Positions 1-8,928 of a stretch of 47,135 nt of DNA are shown here, piece by piece; positions within the stretch are counted from its first letter, which is position 1; the number at the start of each line of letters is the position of its first letter. Source of the DNA: Bacillota bacterium (GTDB lineage Bacteria; Bacillota; Clostridia; Acetivibrionales; DTU013); assembly GCA_023433505.1 (NCBI GenBank), contig JAEZCO010000110.1, forward strand, positions 1-47,135, read 5' to 3'. Made by a program: the position numbers and the translations under genes. The notes under the pieces were generated by a model. The model made no database searches. It had not been told where the DNA came from and saw nothing but the letters and a program-made list of their open reading frames with translations.

Positions 1-104
1 TTATAGTTGGGCTTATTAATGTATTCCTATTTTACAAACAAGCTCTCCATTGCCTTCCAAAAATCGTAGGATTGTTAATTCGGCTATATTTTCCCATGGT
101 CTAA

Positions 105-138
105 GTGCATTTTACGGAAACTCAAGAGTAAAATGCAC
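105..138. repeat. perfect 11-bp inverted repeat
   Basis: GTGCATTTTAC (105-115) is repeated in reverse complement at 128-138 around a 12-base loop. It lies just beyond the terminator of the SPFH gene and may be a second stem of it or a processing hairpin. It is not followed by a clear T-run on either strand. Confidence 0.5.
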
Positions 139-142
139 CCAA

Positions 143-165
143 AAGGCACCCTGGCAGAGTGCCTT
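143..165 (-). terminator. hairpin terminator after the SPFH gene
   Basis: Read on the minus strand, AAGGCAC and GTGCCTT form a 7-bp stem and are followed by TTTTGGG. It begins about 15 bases after the stop codon of the SPFH gene. The T-run is short, so termination may be partial. Confidence 0.55.
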
Positions 166-179
166 GAACAACTGCGGAC

Positions 180-1052
180 CTACTTGTCGGCTTTCTCTTT
201 TCTCACGGGCAAAACGCCGGACATTTCACCGATGACATTGATCAATTCCGTATCGGAAGGAATAACGATTTTTGCATTGTTTTTCAATGCTATCTCCGTC
301 GTCTGCAGCTTCTTCAAAAGCTGCGCATTTCCTTTGAAATACGTCTCTGCCGCCTCGTTGACCAGCTTGATGGCCAGAGCCTCACCTTCGGCCTCCAGTA
401 TTTTTGCCTGTTTTATGCCCTCGGCCTTTTTGATTTCCGCCCTTTTGATACCGTCGGCCGTGGTTTCCGCCGCGGTGGCAAAGTCAATGGCGGCGATTTT
501 CTCATTTTCAGCTTTGACAACCTTGTTCATGGTTTCCTGGACATCCTTGGGCGGGTCGATTTCCTTGAGCTCGGTCCTCATGATTTCGATGCCCCACTTC
601 TGTGTTTCGTCCCTCAACGTCTGGTGCAGGTCGGTATTGATCCTGCCCCGTTCGCTGTTGGCCGATTTCAGCGTCATGGTCCCTATGATGTTTCTCAGTG
701 TGGTTCTGGCAAGATTCACAATCTGCCATTTATAATTTGCGACATAATACTGCGAATTTTTTACGCTTTCTTCATCCGTTTTGATTTTGAAGTATACCTG
801 AGCATCCACGGTTGCATTCAGATTGTCATTGGTAATGATCACCTGAGGTTCCGCATTTACCATCTGCTCTGTTATATTTACCAGATAGAGCTTCTGGATT
901 GCGGGGATGACCCAGTGAAACCCCGGCTGTGCGAATTTCGTATATTTGCCGAGAGTCTCGATAAGTCCTCTGCTGGTAGGCCTTACGATCCGGATACCGG
1001 CCAGGAAGATAACAACAACCGCCGCAAGAATGAAATAAAAATACCAATACAT
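180..1052 (-). CDS. SPFH/stomatin-like membrane-anchored protein
   Basis: The 290-residue product starts with one hydrophobic segment (residues 3-19) and continues into a stomatin/prohibitin (SPFH) domain, with family-typical stretches such as RPTSRGLIETLGKY and PGFHWVIP. The second half is an Ala/Glu/Lys-rich coiled coil (about residues 170-240). Length and layout fit bacterial stomatins, which form ring or lattice scaffolds in the membrane and often regulate a protease or membrane fluidity. No NfeD partner protease lies beside it. The ATG has a good ribosome site (GGAGGGGG). It is the last gene of a minus-strand set after an E2-like acyltransferase and a C45-type hydrolase; the 180-base gap upstream holds AT-rich sequence that could carry its own promoter. 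The family call is firm, the substrate unknown. Confidence 0.93.
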   Translation of the reverse strand: MYWYFYFILAAVVVIFLAGIRIVRPTSRGLIETLGKYTKFAQPGFHWVIPAIQKLYLVNITEQMVNAEPQVIITNDNLNATVDAQVYFKIKTDEESVKNSQYYVANYKWQIVNLARTTLRNIIGTMTLKSANSERGRINTDLHQTLRDETQKWGIEIMRTELKEIDPPKDVQETMNKVVKAENEKIAAIDFATAAETTADGIKRAEIKKAEGIKQAKILEAEGEALAIKLVNEAAETYFKGNAQLLKKLQTTEIALKNNAKIVIPSDTELINVIGEMSGVLPVRKEKADK

Positions 1053-1231
1053 AGAAACGCCCCCTCCGTAAATTATCTATATATCTTATATATATACCTT
1101 CTGGGGGAGGTTTAAAACCTTTGTCGAAAAATATCTTTTACTTTTTGTCCGGCATCTTCCTATGTAGCACATTTTCTCGGACAATTCCCACAGTCTGTGG
1201 GCTGCAAGGAAGCGAAAAGCTGTCCGCAAGC

Positions 1232-2110
1232 TTATTCCATTTCCCCGGCAATACTGTCCGGCGGGTTTTCAAGGCGTTCAGGATGCTGAATAAGGCTTTT
1301 GAAGAGCCTGAAGGCAGATGCATAATAATATCCGTCCACAATGCGCTCATCGGAAACTACTCTTAGCTGCACGGATCTTTTTTCAACAATCCTGTTTTCA
1401 TCATCCAGGTGCTTCTCTTTTTGCTTGGTCCCGAAAGCAATAAAAAGGGACGTGGTCCCGAAATCGTACAGATGGTGGTAAATGGGCTTAATGCCCAAGG
1501 AGCCCAAATCCGTCACAAATACGCTTGTATGAAATGGGCTGATACCATTTATGACCTTCGGCATCAAACCGAAATAATCCAGGAGCCGGATGAACCATAC
1601 CAGGAATTTTACGACAAGTCCCGGGCAGAGCATGAAAAGCTTGGCAGTCTTATCGGCATCGTTTTCCGTCTCCGCCTTTTTGTTCTCGGCAATGGCCCTG
1701 TTCATTTTGGCCGCTACGTCATAGAGGGTGTCCGCAGGCTCAAACTTTATCTTTATGGCGGTTTCAAGGCTGTCCTCCGTCATTTTCTTTTTCAGGGCAA
1801 GGGAGATCAGTATCTCATTTCTCGCAAAAATCTTCTGGCCGGCGATAAAGCGGTTCAGGCCCGGCCTCTGGGAGATGGTCCTGACCATGGCGGCAATCAC
1901 CACATGGAGAAAGCCTATATTTTCCGCGGCTTTGTTTCTTCTTGCCCGCAAAAAAGCCTCGGTGCGGCCTATATCGATCCTGTCGTCAAAAAAATTCTGC
2001 GAATCGCTTCTAGCCCGCATGATGTACGGAATCATCTTATAGAATGGATCAAGTGTCCTTAACAGCCTGCCGTCATACCTGTCGCCCAACCGTCTCCTGT
2101 AATCGCCCAT
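1232..2110 (-). CDS. E2-like acyltransferase domain protein lacking the catalytic His
   Basis: The 292-residue protein resembles the catalytic domain of 2-oxo acid dehydrogenase E2 acyltransferases and chloramphenicol acetyltransferase. The C-terminal half carries FVTDLGSLGI, then a YHHLYDFGTTS strand, and the final motif DERIVDG (residues 254-260). In true E2 enzymes this reads DHRxxDG and His is the general base; here Glu255 stands in its place. There is no lipoyl domain and no E1 or E3 gene nearby, so it is not part of a dehydrogenase complex. It may be a stand-alone acyltransferase with another mechanism or a binding protein. A ribosome site (GGGAG) lies 9 bases before the ATG. It follows the C45-type gene by 53 bases and is probably cotranscribed with it. 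Confidence 0.85.
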   Translation of the reverse strand: MGDYRRRLGDRYDGRLLRTLDPFYKMIPYIMRARSDSQNFFDDRIDIGRTEAFLRARRNKAAENIGFLHVVIAAMVRTISQRPGLNRFIAGQKIFARNEILISLALKKKMTEDSLETAIKIKFEPADTLYDVAAKMNRAIAENKKAETENDADKTAKLFMLCPGLVVKFLVWFIRLLDYFGLMPKVINGISPFHTSVFVTDLGSLGIKPIYHHLYDFGTTSLFIAFGTKQKEKHLDDENRIVEKRSVQLRVVSDERIVDGYYYASAFRLFKSLIQHPERLENPPDSIAGEME

Positions 2111-2163
2111 TAATCATTCTCCCGCCGTGTAGTATAAAAAGCCCTTTTTTTGCCCAACAAGGT

Positions 2164-3849
2164 TCAATTTACATAAAGGGGCAGGGTTATTTTAACCCAT
2201 TCGTCGCAATAATAACCATAATGGCTTTCAACAAGCCTGTTCTTCAGGTCGAACAGCGAAGCGCAGCCTTCGATTCTGATTTCCTTTCCGTCCCCGCTTT
2301 TGGGGTTACCGGAATAATACGCCGGATTTCTGCCGCTGGGACACAGGAAGCTTACCAAATCCTTTGCCGCTTTATAGCTGATTTTTCCATATTTCTGCAG
2401 TTTGCTCTGAATCAAATCATTGAGTTCATCATACCGCCACTGGATGTCGTCCGCTTTTTCGCCTGCGATTTTGCAGGTCCAGGGATGCATTGCATAATAG
2501 CGCATTTCCGGAATAATATAATGATTCGTTACGATTACGAGCTCATTGCTGGTTTCCCGCTGCGGACAGAAGTAGAAGGCCGACGGGCAGTTTTTTTCAC
2601 TGCCCTTCCTGTTTATATATCCTCTGGCAGAGAAAGCATCCGGATATAGTTCTTTTTCTGCGGAATGGATCTTGTTGTATTCTTTCCATAAATTTTCATT
2701 ATACGCCAAATAGTCGTCGGGGTATTTATAGTCGTTCCAGCGTACCATGATGCCTTTGCGGAAGGCGGAAGAGCTATGTTTGCTGATAAAATCTGCATCG
2801 GGAAGATAATCCTTGAATTCCTCCTGGGGAATCTCCGTCAGGTCCACAACATTACTGGTTTTGCCCGCTTCCACCACACATGCCCTGTCTTGCTTTCCAT
2901 CGGAGATCACATAATTCCAGGAGACTCCCCGCGGGGTATTTTCTATGATGTCCACCATTTCCTCGGCACTTCCGCCTTTTTGAACGCACAGCCTGGTCAT
3001 CAGGAGAGAATTGACGCCCGGATTCCTCGGATCGCAATTGGAGCCCGGAGACATATCCACACCGATACCGACGCCGGCGCTGTTCATTGCGGAGATGCTG
3101 CCTACCATCCCCGGGGCTGTCAGGCTGACAAAGGGATAAACCTTTTCCCCTCCGCTTCCCGACGGATTGTAGACAATCATGCATGCTGTCCTGTGAAACA
3201 CGTCCGCCGTAGGAAACATAAAATCCCTTCCGAAATAATGCCCGTCTCCTGCAGACTTTCCGAAAACAGAAAAAGCATTGCACATGACAGGTACCCGGAA
3301 ATCGGCAGGCTCCAGCTCCTTCAGCCGGAAAACCGGAAAGTCGCCGGAATAGACCATGGAACAAAGGATATCCACGCCCAGGTTCAACACGATCAGCCGG
3401 TCCAGGGTCACCGTTGTCTTGGGATTGAAGCTTTTACAGCCGTCCAGGACCCCCTGCATTTCATTCTGGATATTGGCCGGAAGCTTTGTGTATTCGCTTT
3501 TGGAAAGCTCGTATATGATCTTGACCAGCGCTTCCTGCAGCAATTTTATTTTCTCAAGGATTTTACTTCCGATAAAGGAAAATACCACTTTATTGGTAAA
3601 GTCGCCGGTCATGGAGGCAATTTCGTTTTCCGCCAGCATCCCCAGGAGGAAACCCATTTCATAGCTGTTGCCCTCCAGGTAATAGGCCTTCTTTTTTTCC
3701 CGGGTATCATAGTTAACTGCCGTCCTGCTTTCAGCCATTATACCGGTCTTCCCGAATTTGTTTACAACTTTGCCCACTTCAAAGCCGTCCATGCCGAAGG
3801 CGTCCACCAGGTTTATAAGTCTTTTCCCCATAGTACTCTGACGGTACAT
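2164..3849 (-). CDS. C45-family Ntn-hydrolase / acyltransferase-like protein
   Basis: The open frame reaches a GTG at 3861, but the better start is the ATG at 3849, four bases after GGTGAG, giving 561 residues. The stretch MCNAFSVFG, then GDGHYFGRDFMF, matches the start of the catalytic chain of peptidase family C45 (acyl-CoA:6-aminopenicillanate acyltransferase-like, Ntn-hydrolase fold). The predicted N-terminal nucleophile is Cys190, freed by self-cleavage after Met189; the first 189 residues would be the small chain. No signal peptide is visible, so it is probably cytoplasmic. Family members cleave or transfer acyl groups on amides. The E2-like acyltransferase downstream fits an acyl-transfer theme, but no substrate can be named. 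The family call is good, the function unknown. Confidence 0.85.
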   Translation of the reverse strand: MYRQSTMGKRLINLVDAFGMDGFEVGKVVNKFGKTGIMAESRTAVNYDTREKKKAYYLEGNSYEMGFLLGMLAENEIASMTGDFTNKVVFSFIGSKILEKIKLLQEALVKIIYELSKSEYTKLPANIQNEMQGVLDGCKSFNPKTTVTLDRLIVLNLGVDILCSMVYSGDFPVFRLKELEPADFRVPVMCNAFSVFGKSAGDGHYFGRDFMFPTADVFHRTACMIVYNPSGSGGEKVYPFVSLTAPGMVGSISAMNSAGVGIGVDMSPGSNCDPRNPGVNSLLMTRLCVQKGGSAEEMVDIIENTPRGVSWNYVISDGKQDRACVVEAGKTSNVVDLTEIPQEEFKDYLPDADFISKHSSSAFRKGIMVRWNDYKYPDDYLAYNENLWKEYNKIHSAEKELYPDAFSARGYINRKGSEKNCPSAFYFCPQRETSNELVIVTNHYIIPEMRYYAMHPWTCKIAGEKADDIQWRYDELNDLIQSKLQKYGKISYKAAKDLVSFLCPSGRNPAYYSGNPKSGDGKEIRIEGCASLFDLKNRLVESHYGYYCDEWVKITLPLYVN

Positions 3850-4107
3850 GCATCTCACCACTTAAGAGCACCGGAAGTTATATTTCCGCCAGTGCTTGAA
3901 TTATTATCCTCAAGTAATGTATATTCGGGATTCACAATTCTAATACCGCGGAAGGCAGGAATATCTCGCGGCAATACCCTCCGCTATGAAAAACAACCGA
4001 AATGTGGGAGGCCAAAAAACGGTGCCAGCATTAAACTGAGAAAATAACAGGGATGTTCATGAGAAATATGATACTGCGACATAAAGTAAGAAAAAAGCAG
4101 GATTAAA

Positions 4108-4968
4108 ATGCTTGTTGACCAGACTCTGGATCCCATGGTTTCAGCATATTTTAAGAATATCGGACAGACAAAGACGCTTATCCAACTGATTCATGAAAGG
4201 AATGAAATACAAGCAACTGCCTCCCGGGAAATGCAGACAAGATTTGACCATTACAATCTGGAACTGGAAGAGGTACTCATCGGAACACCTTCCTCCTCAA
4301 TAAACGACAACAAGATCGAGCTTATACTTGCGCAGCTAAGAGACCGGCAAATTGCCCAGGAACAGGTTGAAACCTACACGCAGCAGCAAAAGGCAGCAGA
4401 AAAGGAAAGAGAACTGAAGGAGGCTGAATCCAAAGCTGCCCAGCAAAGGCTTTTGACGGAATCCGACATTAACATTCAAATTCAGTCCAATCAAGGTAAG
4501 GCCGAATATCAGAGAGCGCTCCAGGAAGCCTCAAAGATCAAAACCATTGCCGAAGCTGAAGGCGCAAAGATCAAATCCATTTCAGAGGGTGAAGCTGCCA
4601 GGATCAAGGCCATTGCGCAAGCAGAAGCCGAGAAGGAGGCAAGAGTGGGTATCGGCAAGGCCATGGCCATCGAAGAACAGGTCAAAGCATACGGTGGTTC
4701 AAGGTACCAGCTGGTACAGGACATTATGAATAAATTCACAGCCGCATTGGAGAAATCAAAGATTGATATTGTTCCAAAGACAGTTATCAGCATGGGTTCC
4801 GATAAGGGAGGGAGCATGACAAACGCGTTTGAACTGCTCCTGGGGTTGATTATCAATGATAAGCTCAGCCTGGATGTCGATTCGGAAAATAGCGGAGTTG
4901 AGAACCCGCAGGTTAAGGATATAAAGAAATTGATCATGGAATCCATGGAGAAGGGTGAAAATATTTAG
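4108..4968 (+). CDS. C-terminal half of a flotillin-like SPFH protein (probably truncated)
   Basis: The 286 residues are almost wholly charged coiled coil: TYTQQQKAAEKERELKEAES, then runs of AEAEGAKIKSISEGEAA, then a C-terminal segment YQLVQDIMNKFTAALEKSKIDIVPKT. This is the usual end of long flotillin/SPFH-domain proteins. The N-terminal membrane anchor and most of the SPFH domain are absent. An in-frame stop lies at 4087-4089, and I found no clear remnant of the missing half in the 246 bases upstream. The ATG has a weak AGGA 6-7 bases before it. It is either a decayed gene or a soluble partner that could assemble with the complete SPFH protein at the left end. The long open frame argues against old decay. 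Confidence 0.75.
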   Translation: MLVDQTLDPMVSAYFKNIGQTKTLIQLIHERNEIQATASREMQTRFDHYNLELEEVLIGTPSSSINDNKIELILAQLRDRQIAQEQVETYTQQQKAAEKERELKEAESKAAQQRLLTESDINIQIQSNQGKAEYQRALQEASKIKTIAEAEGAKIKSISEGEAARIKAIAQAEAEKEARVGIGKAMAIEEQVKAYGGSRYQLVQDIMNKFTAALEKSKIDIVPKTVISMGSDKGGSMTNAFELLLGLIINDKLSLDVDSENSGVENPQVKDIKKLIMESMEKGENI

Positions 4969-4994
4969 TTAGCTTTACCTTAAAAAATAAAGAG

Positions 4995-5049
4995 ACTGCA
5001 AGCATGCTTGAGATTAAGCCGGTTCTCTCGCATATGGCATGCTTGCAGT
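4995..5049 (-). terminator. terminator of the second transporter operon
   Basis: ACTGCAAGCATGC (4995-5007) pairs perfectly with its reverse complement at 5037-5049 over a 29-base loop. On the minus strand the stem is followed by TCTCTTTATTTTTTAA, a good T-run, so it ends transcription of the solute-binding lipoprotein gene and its upstream partners. It may also act for the plus-strand SPFH fragment. Confidence 0.8.
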
Positions 5050-5184
5050 TTCTGTATGCATCATTTTTGGTTTTTGTGCCGCATACATAGAACTGGATTT
5101 TAGCGCCGTCTTTAATATTTCCTGCGGCATTGGGCAGATCGTGTCGGTACGTTCCTGCCGCGGCGGTCTAAAAAACCTGTTTCA

Positions 5185-7476
5185 TTATTCGCCAAGGTAT
5201 AGTTCAACCTTTTGCTGTATAAGTTTTGCCGTTTCCTCCGCAGACCTGCCTCCGGAGAAATACGCTCCCGCTTCCTCCGACACGATTTTCCCTGCCTGGG
5301 TGTCGGCTGCGTCGTATACGCCCATTGCTTCAATAAAGCTGTTGATATAGCTGATGTCTTCCTTGGTAAGGGGTTTGGGCCTGACGATTTTCGGCTTTGC
5401 CTTATCCTTGGTGCTGATCGCATAGGCCATACCGCCGCTCTCCGTCATCCGGACGGCGCTTTGCGCTGTCTTGGCGAGGGCGGCTCTGTGAACGGCAAAT
5501 CCGCCCAGTTCCTCCGTTTGCACTTCCTCTGAGAGGAGCAGCTTCAGGAACTCCCATGCCGCATCCTTGTTTCCTGAATTGGCATTAAGGGCAAACAAGG
5601 CCGGAGAACTGAATACTCCGCCTTCGCCGGTCCCGGCGGAAGGATATTTTAATAACCGGACCCGGTCATTGTACAAGGCTTTTAAAAATGCATAGGAAGT
5701 ATAATCGGAGAAAGTCTGAGGGTTAAAGACCATCTCCCCCTTTTCAATGGCATCGATATCGCTGTAATTGGGGCTGTAGGAAAATTCCCCCTTCTCATCT
5801 CCGGTACTGAAGGCCTTTGAGATCTCAAGCAAATCAACAAACTCCTTCGAATTGAACTGGGCTTTCCTGCCGTTGAGGTCCAGAAAGCTGCCGTAATTCC
5901 CCTGCAGCAAATACCCCAGGAGACTGCTGCCGGTTAAGGGCATAAACACCCGCCTTCCCTTTTTTCCTCCGTTTTCTCCGGCCAGCCTTTCTCCGGCTGC
6001 TTTGAAATCCTGCCAGCTCCATTTGCTGTCGTCAATGGCCTCCGTCCCCTGTTCCAGAATCTTTTTATCGGCTGCCAGAACATTGAAGGAGACGCTTACC
6101 GGAAGGGTATAGAGCTTATCCTTGTATTTAAGGGCGTTGAAAATATTGGTGTAGTAGTGGCTGTCGTCAAAGCCGCCGTCTCTGGCCATTAAAGCGCCCA
6201 GGTCCTCAAGGAGGTTTTTTTCGATATACTTTCCGGTGGAAAGCCCGCCCGCATAAAACAGGTCCGGGCCTTTGCCCGTCAGCAGCTCCGTGTTCAAAGC
6301 CTTTATATAGTTTTCGTAATCGCCGCCGACACGTGCTTCCTGCTCATAGGCCTTTATATTAACGGCATATCCGGGATTTGCCTTCCGGAACTTGACAGCC
6401 GCCGTTTCAAGCCATTTTTGAGAGACCGGGACAGCGACGGTGATTTCCGCTCTTTTTTTGGCAGCGTGGGTACCGCCTTCGATGTCATACCGGAAAATTT
6501 CATACTTGTTATCCTTTACTGTCGTAATATAAAAATTGCCCTGTGCGTCAATGTTCAAGCCAGACGCGATGTTGCCGCTGGCCAGAATAAGATATTGCAG
6601 GAAATCCAGTACGGTTCCCGCCGGCTTGCCTTCCGAATCAAATCTTCTCACTCCGTTTGCGTTCATAAGGCAATAACTGCTATCGGAAGGGTCGAAGCGT
6701 ATTTTAAGGGAGTCTATGGAGAAACTGGTGCCAGTATTACCGGAAGCGTCGGCTATGTCCGTACTCCAAATGCTTTTGCCGGTGGACGGGTCTATCTTCA
6801 CAAGCGCCTGCTTGCCTGCGCCAAAGCATATTGCCACGATATTGCCATCCTTGTCGGCGTCGATACTGTAAAATGCATCGGAACCTGCCTTATTGCGTTC
6901 CTTTCCGTTTTTATCCAGCATCCGGATGCCGTTAAGTGTCGCGAGGTAGATGTTTCCCGCCTTATCAAGCGCCAGATCCAGTATGATGGACTGCTTTTCC
7001 GGACTTCCGCCGGCGCTGTATTTTCCTGCTTCATAGGTGTTCAGGACTTTCCCGGAGGGGTCGATGACAGCGATCTTTTGCACGGTCTGATCCTCTCCGG
7101 ATTTTTCGCGCAGCAGCGCAAAAATATTGTCTCCGGCGTCAAGGTCAAATACTCCTGAAAGCCCTGCCAGACTGCACTTGATCTCTCCTACCGGCTTTCC
7201 TTCCTTGTCAAGGGTTACAAATCTTCCGTTTGCTCCGCCTCCGCGGTCAAAAACCACCAGCTGGTTTTTTGAATTGATGCGCGAGCCTTCGGGATACACA
7301 ATGCCCGAATTTCCTCCCAGCTCAATTTCGTCGTACAATGACAGCGCTGCGCCGGCGGCGCCGGTCCCTCCGGCCGGGAGCTTATCCCCGGAGTCGCCCC
7401 CTCCTCCGCCGCTGCACCCAAACACCCCTGCAGCAAGAATAAAAACCATCAACAAACTTACTACTTTCTTTATCAT
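5185..7476 (-). CDS. lipoprotein with beta-propeller and extracellular solute-binding domains
   Basis: The start is the ATG at 7476, nine bases after AAAGGA; an upstream open frame to 7581 is not used. The 763-residue product has a lipoprotein signal (hydrophobic residues 5-19, lipobox VFGC, Cys21) and a Gly-rich linker. About residues 40-370 hold repeats of the NHL/propeller kind (VVFDRGGGANGRFVTLDKEG, LALDKAGNIYLATLNGIRML, LNIDAQGNFYITTV). The last 380 residues are a family-1 solute-binding protein (TAAVKFRKANPGY, GPDLFYAGGL, AAWEFLKLLLSEE). Ordinary sugar-binding lipoproteins have about 420-450 residues, so the propeller is an added module. It begins 26 bases after the permease gene upstream and closes an operon with two MalFG-type permeases. 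It should bind a sugar or glycan at the outer face of the membrane. Confidence 0.93.
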   Translation of the reverse strand: MIKKVVSLLMVFILAAGVFGCSGGGGGDSGDKLPAGGTGAAGAALSLYDEIELGGNSGIVYPEGSRINSKNQLVVFDRGGGANGRFVTLDKEGKPVGEIKCSLAGLSGVFDLDAGDNIFALLREKSGEDQTVQKIAVIDPSGKVLNTYEAGKYSAGGSPEKQSIILDLALDKAGNIYLATLNGIRMLDKNGKERNKAGSDAFYSIDADKDGNIVAICFGAGKQALVKIDPSTGKSIWSTDIADASGNTGTSFSIDSLKIRFDPSDSSYCLMNANGVRRFDSEGKPAGTVLDFLQYLILASGNIASGLNIDAQGNFYITTVKDNKYEIFRYDIEGGTHAAKKRAEITVAVPVSQKWLETAAVKFRKANPGYAVNIKAYEQEARVGGDYENYIKALNTELLTGKGPDLFYAGGLSTGKYIEKNLLEDLGALMARDGGFDDSHYYTNIFNALKYKDKLYTLPVSVSFNVLAADKKILEQGTEAIDDSKWSWQDFKAAGERLAGENGGKKGRRVFMPLTGSSLLGYLLQGNYGSFLDLNGRKAQFNSKEFVDLLEISKAFSTGDEKGEFSYSPNYSDIDAIEKGEMVFNPQTFSDYTSYAFLKALYNDRVRLLKYPSAGTGEGGVFSSPALFALNANSGNKDAAWEFLKLLLSEEVQTEELGGFAVHRAALAKTAQSAVRMTESGGMAYAISTKDKAKPKIVRPKPLTKEDISYINSFIEAMGVYDAADTQAGKIVSEEAGAYFSGGRSAEETAKLIQQKVELYLGE

Positions 7477-7502
7477 CTTACACATTCCTTTCATCGTTAT
7501 AG

Positions 7503-8909
7503 TTATTTGCCGGAAATCTCTCCGGCTGTGAGCTGCCCTTTTCTCGAAAAATGTAAAGTCTGGACGAACAAGGATACCCATACCGCCGCAAGGCTCCTGG
7601 TTTCGAAGCTCAGAGGCAGTCCTGCCGCCCGGGAGACCAGCAAAAGGGTCAGGCAGGACGCTGTTACAAAAATTCCGCAGATCAGGGCAGCTTTATGGCT
7701 GTCAGTCCTATAGCCCCCGATGCGGGTCAGTCCCGCAAAGATCAGCAATAGACTTCCGGCGGCCAGAAACGGATATACTGTTCCCGTAAGGATTTGCGCC
7801 ATTTTCATATACGGGCCGACGCTACCGCCGGCCAGACTGTACACACTGCTCATACTGCTCTGAAATGCAGTCTTGATCAGCTGTGCATAGTATGAAATAT
7901 CGATAAGCTCTCCGGGAATGAGTGCCGGAGGTATATAAAGCCTGAACCTGACGCACTCCCATATAAGGACGATTCCTGCAGAAGCTGCCGCTGTCCTTAG
8001 AAGACACTTTCCGATCAAGACCTTTTCTCTTCGTATTACCGAGGAATAATAGTCGCTGGCGGCCTCCCTGCGGAGAATCATAACAACCTCCCTTATACCG
8101 CCCGCAATATAAGAAAACAGCATGAATGCGGCAATACCGCCTGATATGAACAAAAGCAGACGGGGCTTTTGCCCCATCAAAGCAGCTTCAATAGTTAAAT
8201 CCCTGAGCACGAATCCGGAGGGATTCCTGCCGATCTGCCCCAGAGCTTCCGACAGCCATGCACGGTTTTTGTCCATCGTATTTTCAAACCGGGCTTTCAC
8301 CTCGACGGAGCATATCTTGGAAGCACTGTCAAGCTCCGGGAGAAGTCTGCCGGGCAGCATGATCTGAGGCAACCCGTCATCCGCCATGCGGCCAGCCAGT
8401 GACCTGTCCTTCCGCAGGACTCCGACGATTTTGAATTCCATCCCATTGATTTTAACGGTCCGCCCAACCGCATCCTCCGACTTGAACGCCCTCCAGGCAA
8501 ATTCTTCATCCACAACGGCAGCCTGGCTGCCTTCGGCCTCGGATTCCTGCGTAAGGAAGCTCCCATGAAGAAGGGAAATGGGACGAAAGCTTTCAAACAT
8601 GGGACCAACTCCGATCACCTCTGCCATATAGGCAGAATTACCCGCGGCCACCTGTAAGTTACGTTTCACAGGCCGCGCAATGTAAGTGATTTCTTTTGTC
8701 TCCAATACCTCGGCCAGCCTGTTGAAATCTGCAAGGGTGAAAGGATTTACGCTTTCGTCCGTCCCATTCCCTGCTATATCGGCCACAATCTTGTCCATCC
8801 CATTCGGCCCGTTGGAATCCACCCCCTGCTTCATTACAGCTTCTACAAGAAAAATGCAGGACAAGAGGACGAATATTCCGCAAAATAACATCAGCCAGCC
8901 CCTTCTCAC
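7503..8909 (-). CDS. FtsX/MacB-like permease subunit
   Basis: The 468-residue protein starts at GTG with a strong GGGAGGAG site. It has one N-terminal membrane segment (residues 5-25), a large extracytoplasmic domain (about 30-240) of the MacB periplasmic-core type (VVDEEFAWRAFKSEDAVGRTVKINGMEFKIVGV, broken here by its natural loops), and then several membrane segments (about 248-272, 300-322, 375-400, 405-425). MacB/FtsX permeases do not translocate substrate through a channel but transmit force from a cytoplasmic ATPase to the outside. The gene sits 19 bases after an HlyD-type adaptor gene, the usual partner of MacB. No intact ATPase lies in the operon. The C-terminal membrane part is less typical of FtsX than the N-terminal half. 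Confidence 0.82.
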   Translation of the reverse strand: MRRGWLMLFCGIFVLLSCIFLVEAVMKQGVDSNGPNGMDKIVADIAGNGTDESVNPFTLADFNRLAEVLETKEITYIARPVKRNLQVAAGNSAYMAEVIGVGPMFESFRPISLLHGSFLTQESEAEGSQAAVVDEEFAWRAFKSEDAVGRTVKINGMEFKIVGVLRKDRSLAGRMADDGLPQIMLPGRLLPELDSASKICSVEVKARFENTMDKNRAWLSEALGQIGRNPSGFVLRDLTIEAALMGQKPRLLLFISGGIAAFMLFSYIAGGIREVVMILRREAASDYYSSVIRREKVLIGKCLLRTAAASAGIVLIWECVRFRLYIPPALIPGELIDISYYAQLIKTAFQSSMSSVYSLAGGSVGPYMKMAQILTGTVYPFLAAGSLLLIFAGLTRIGGYRTDSHKAALICGIFVTASCLTLLLVSRAAGLPLSFETRSLAAVWVSLFVQTLHFSRKGQLTAGEISGK

Positions 8910-8928
8910 CTTATGACTCCTCCCTCTT

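Noticed and set aside
1186..1200. palindrome CCCACAGTCTGTGGG as a terminator
   Set aside because: It lies between the acyltransferase stop and the SPFH start with almost no loop and no T-run; it was not counted as a feature.
2776..4047. 423-codon open frame on the plus strand
   Set aside because: It is antisense to the C45-type gene and reads as low-complexity sequence rich in His, Arg and Gln; the minus-strand gene has clear family motifs.
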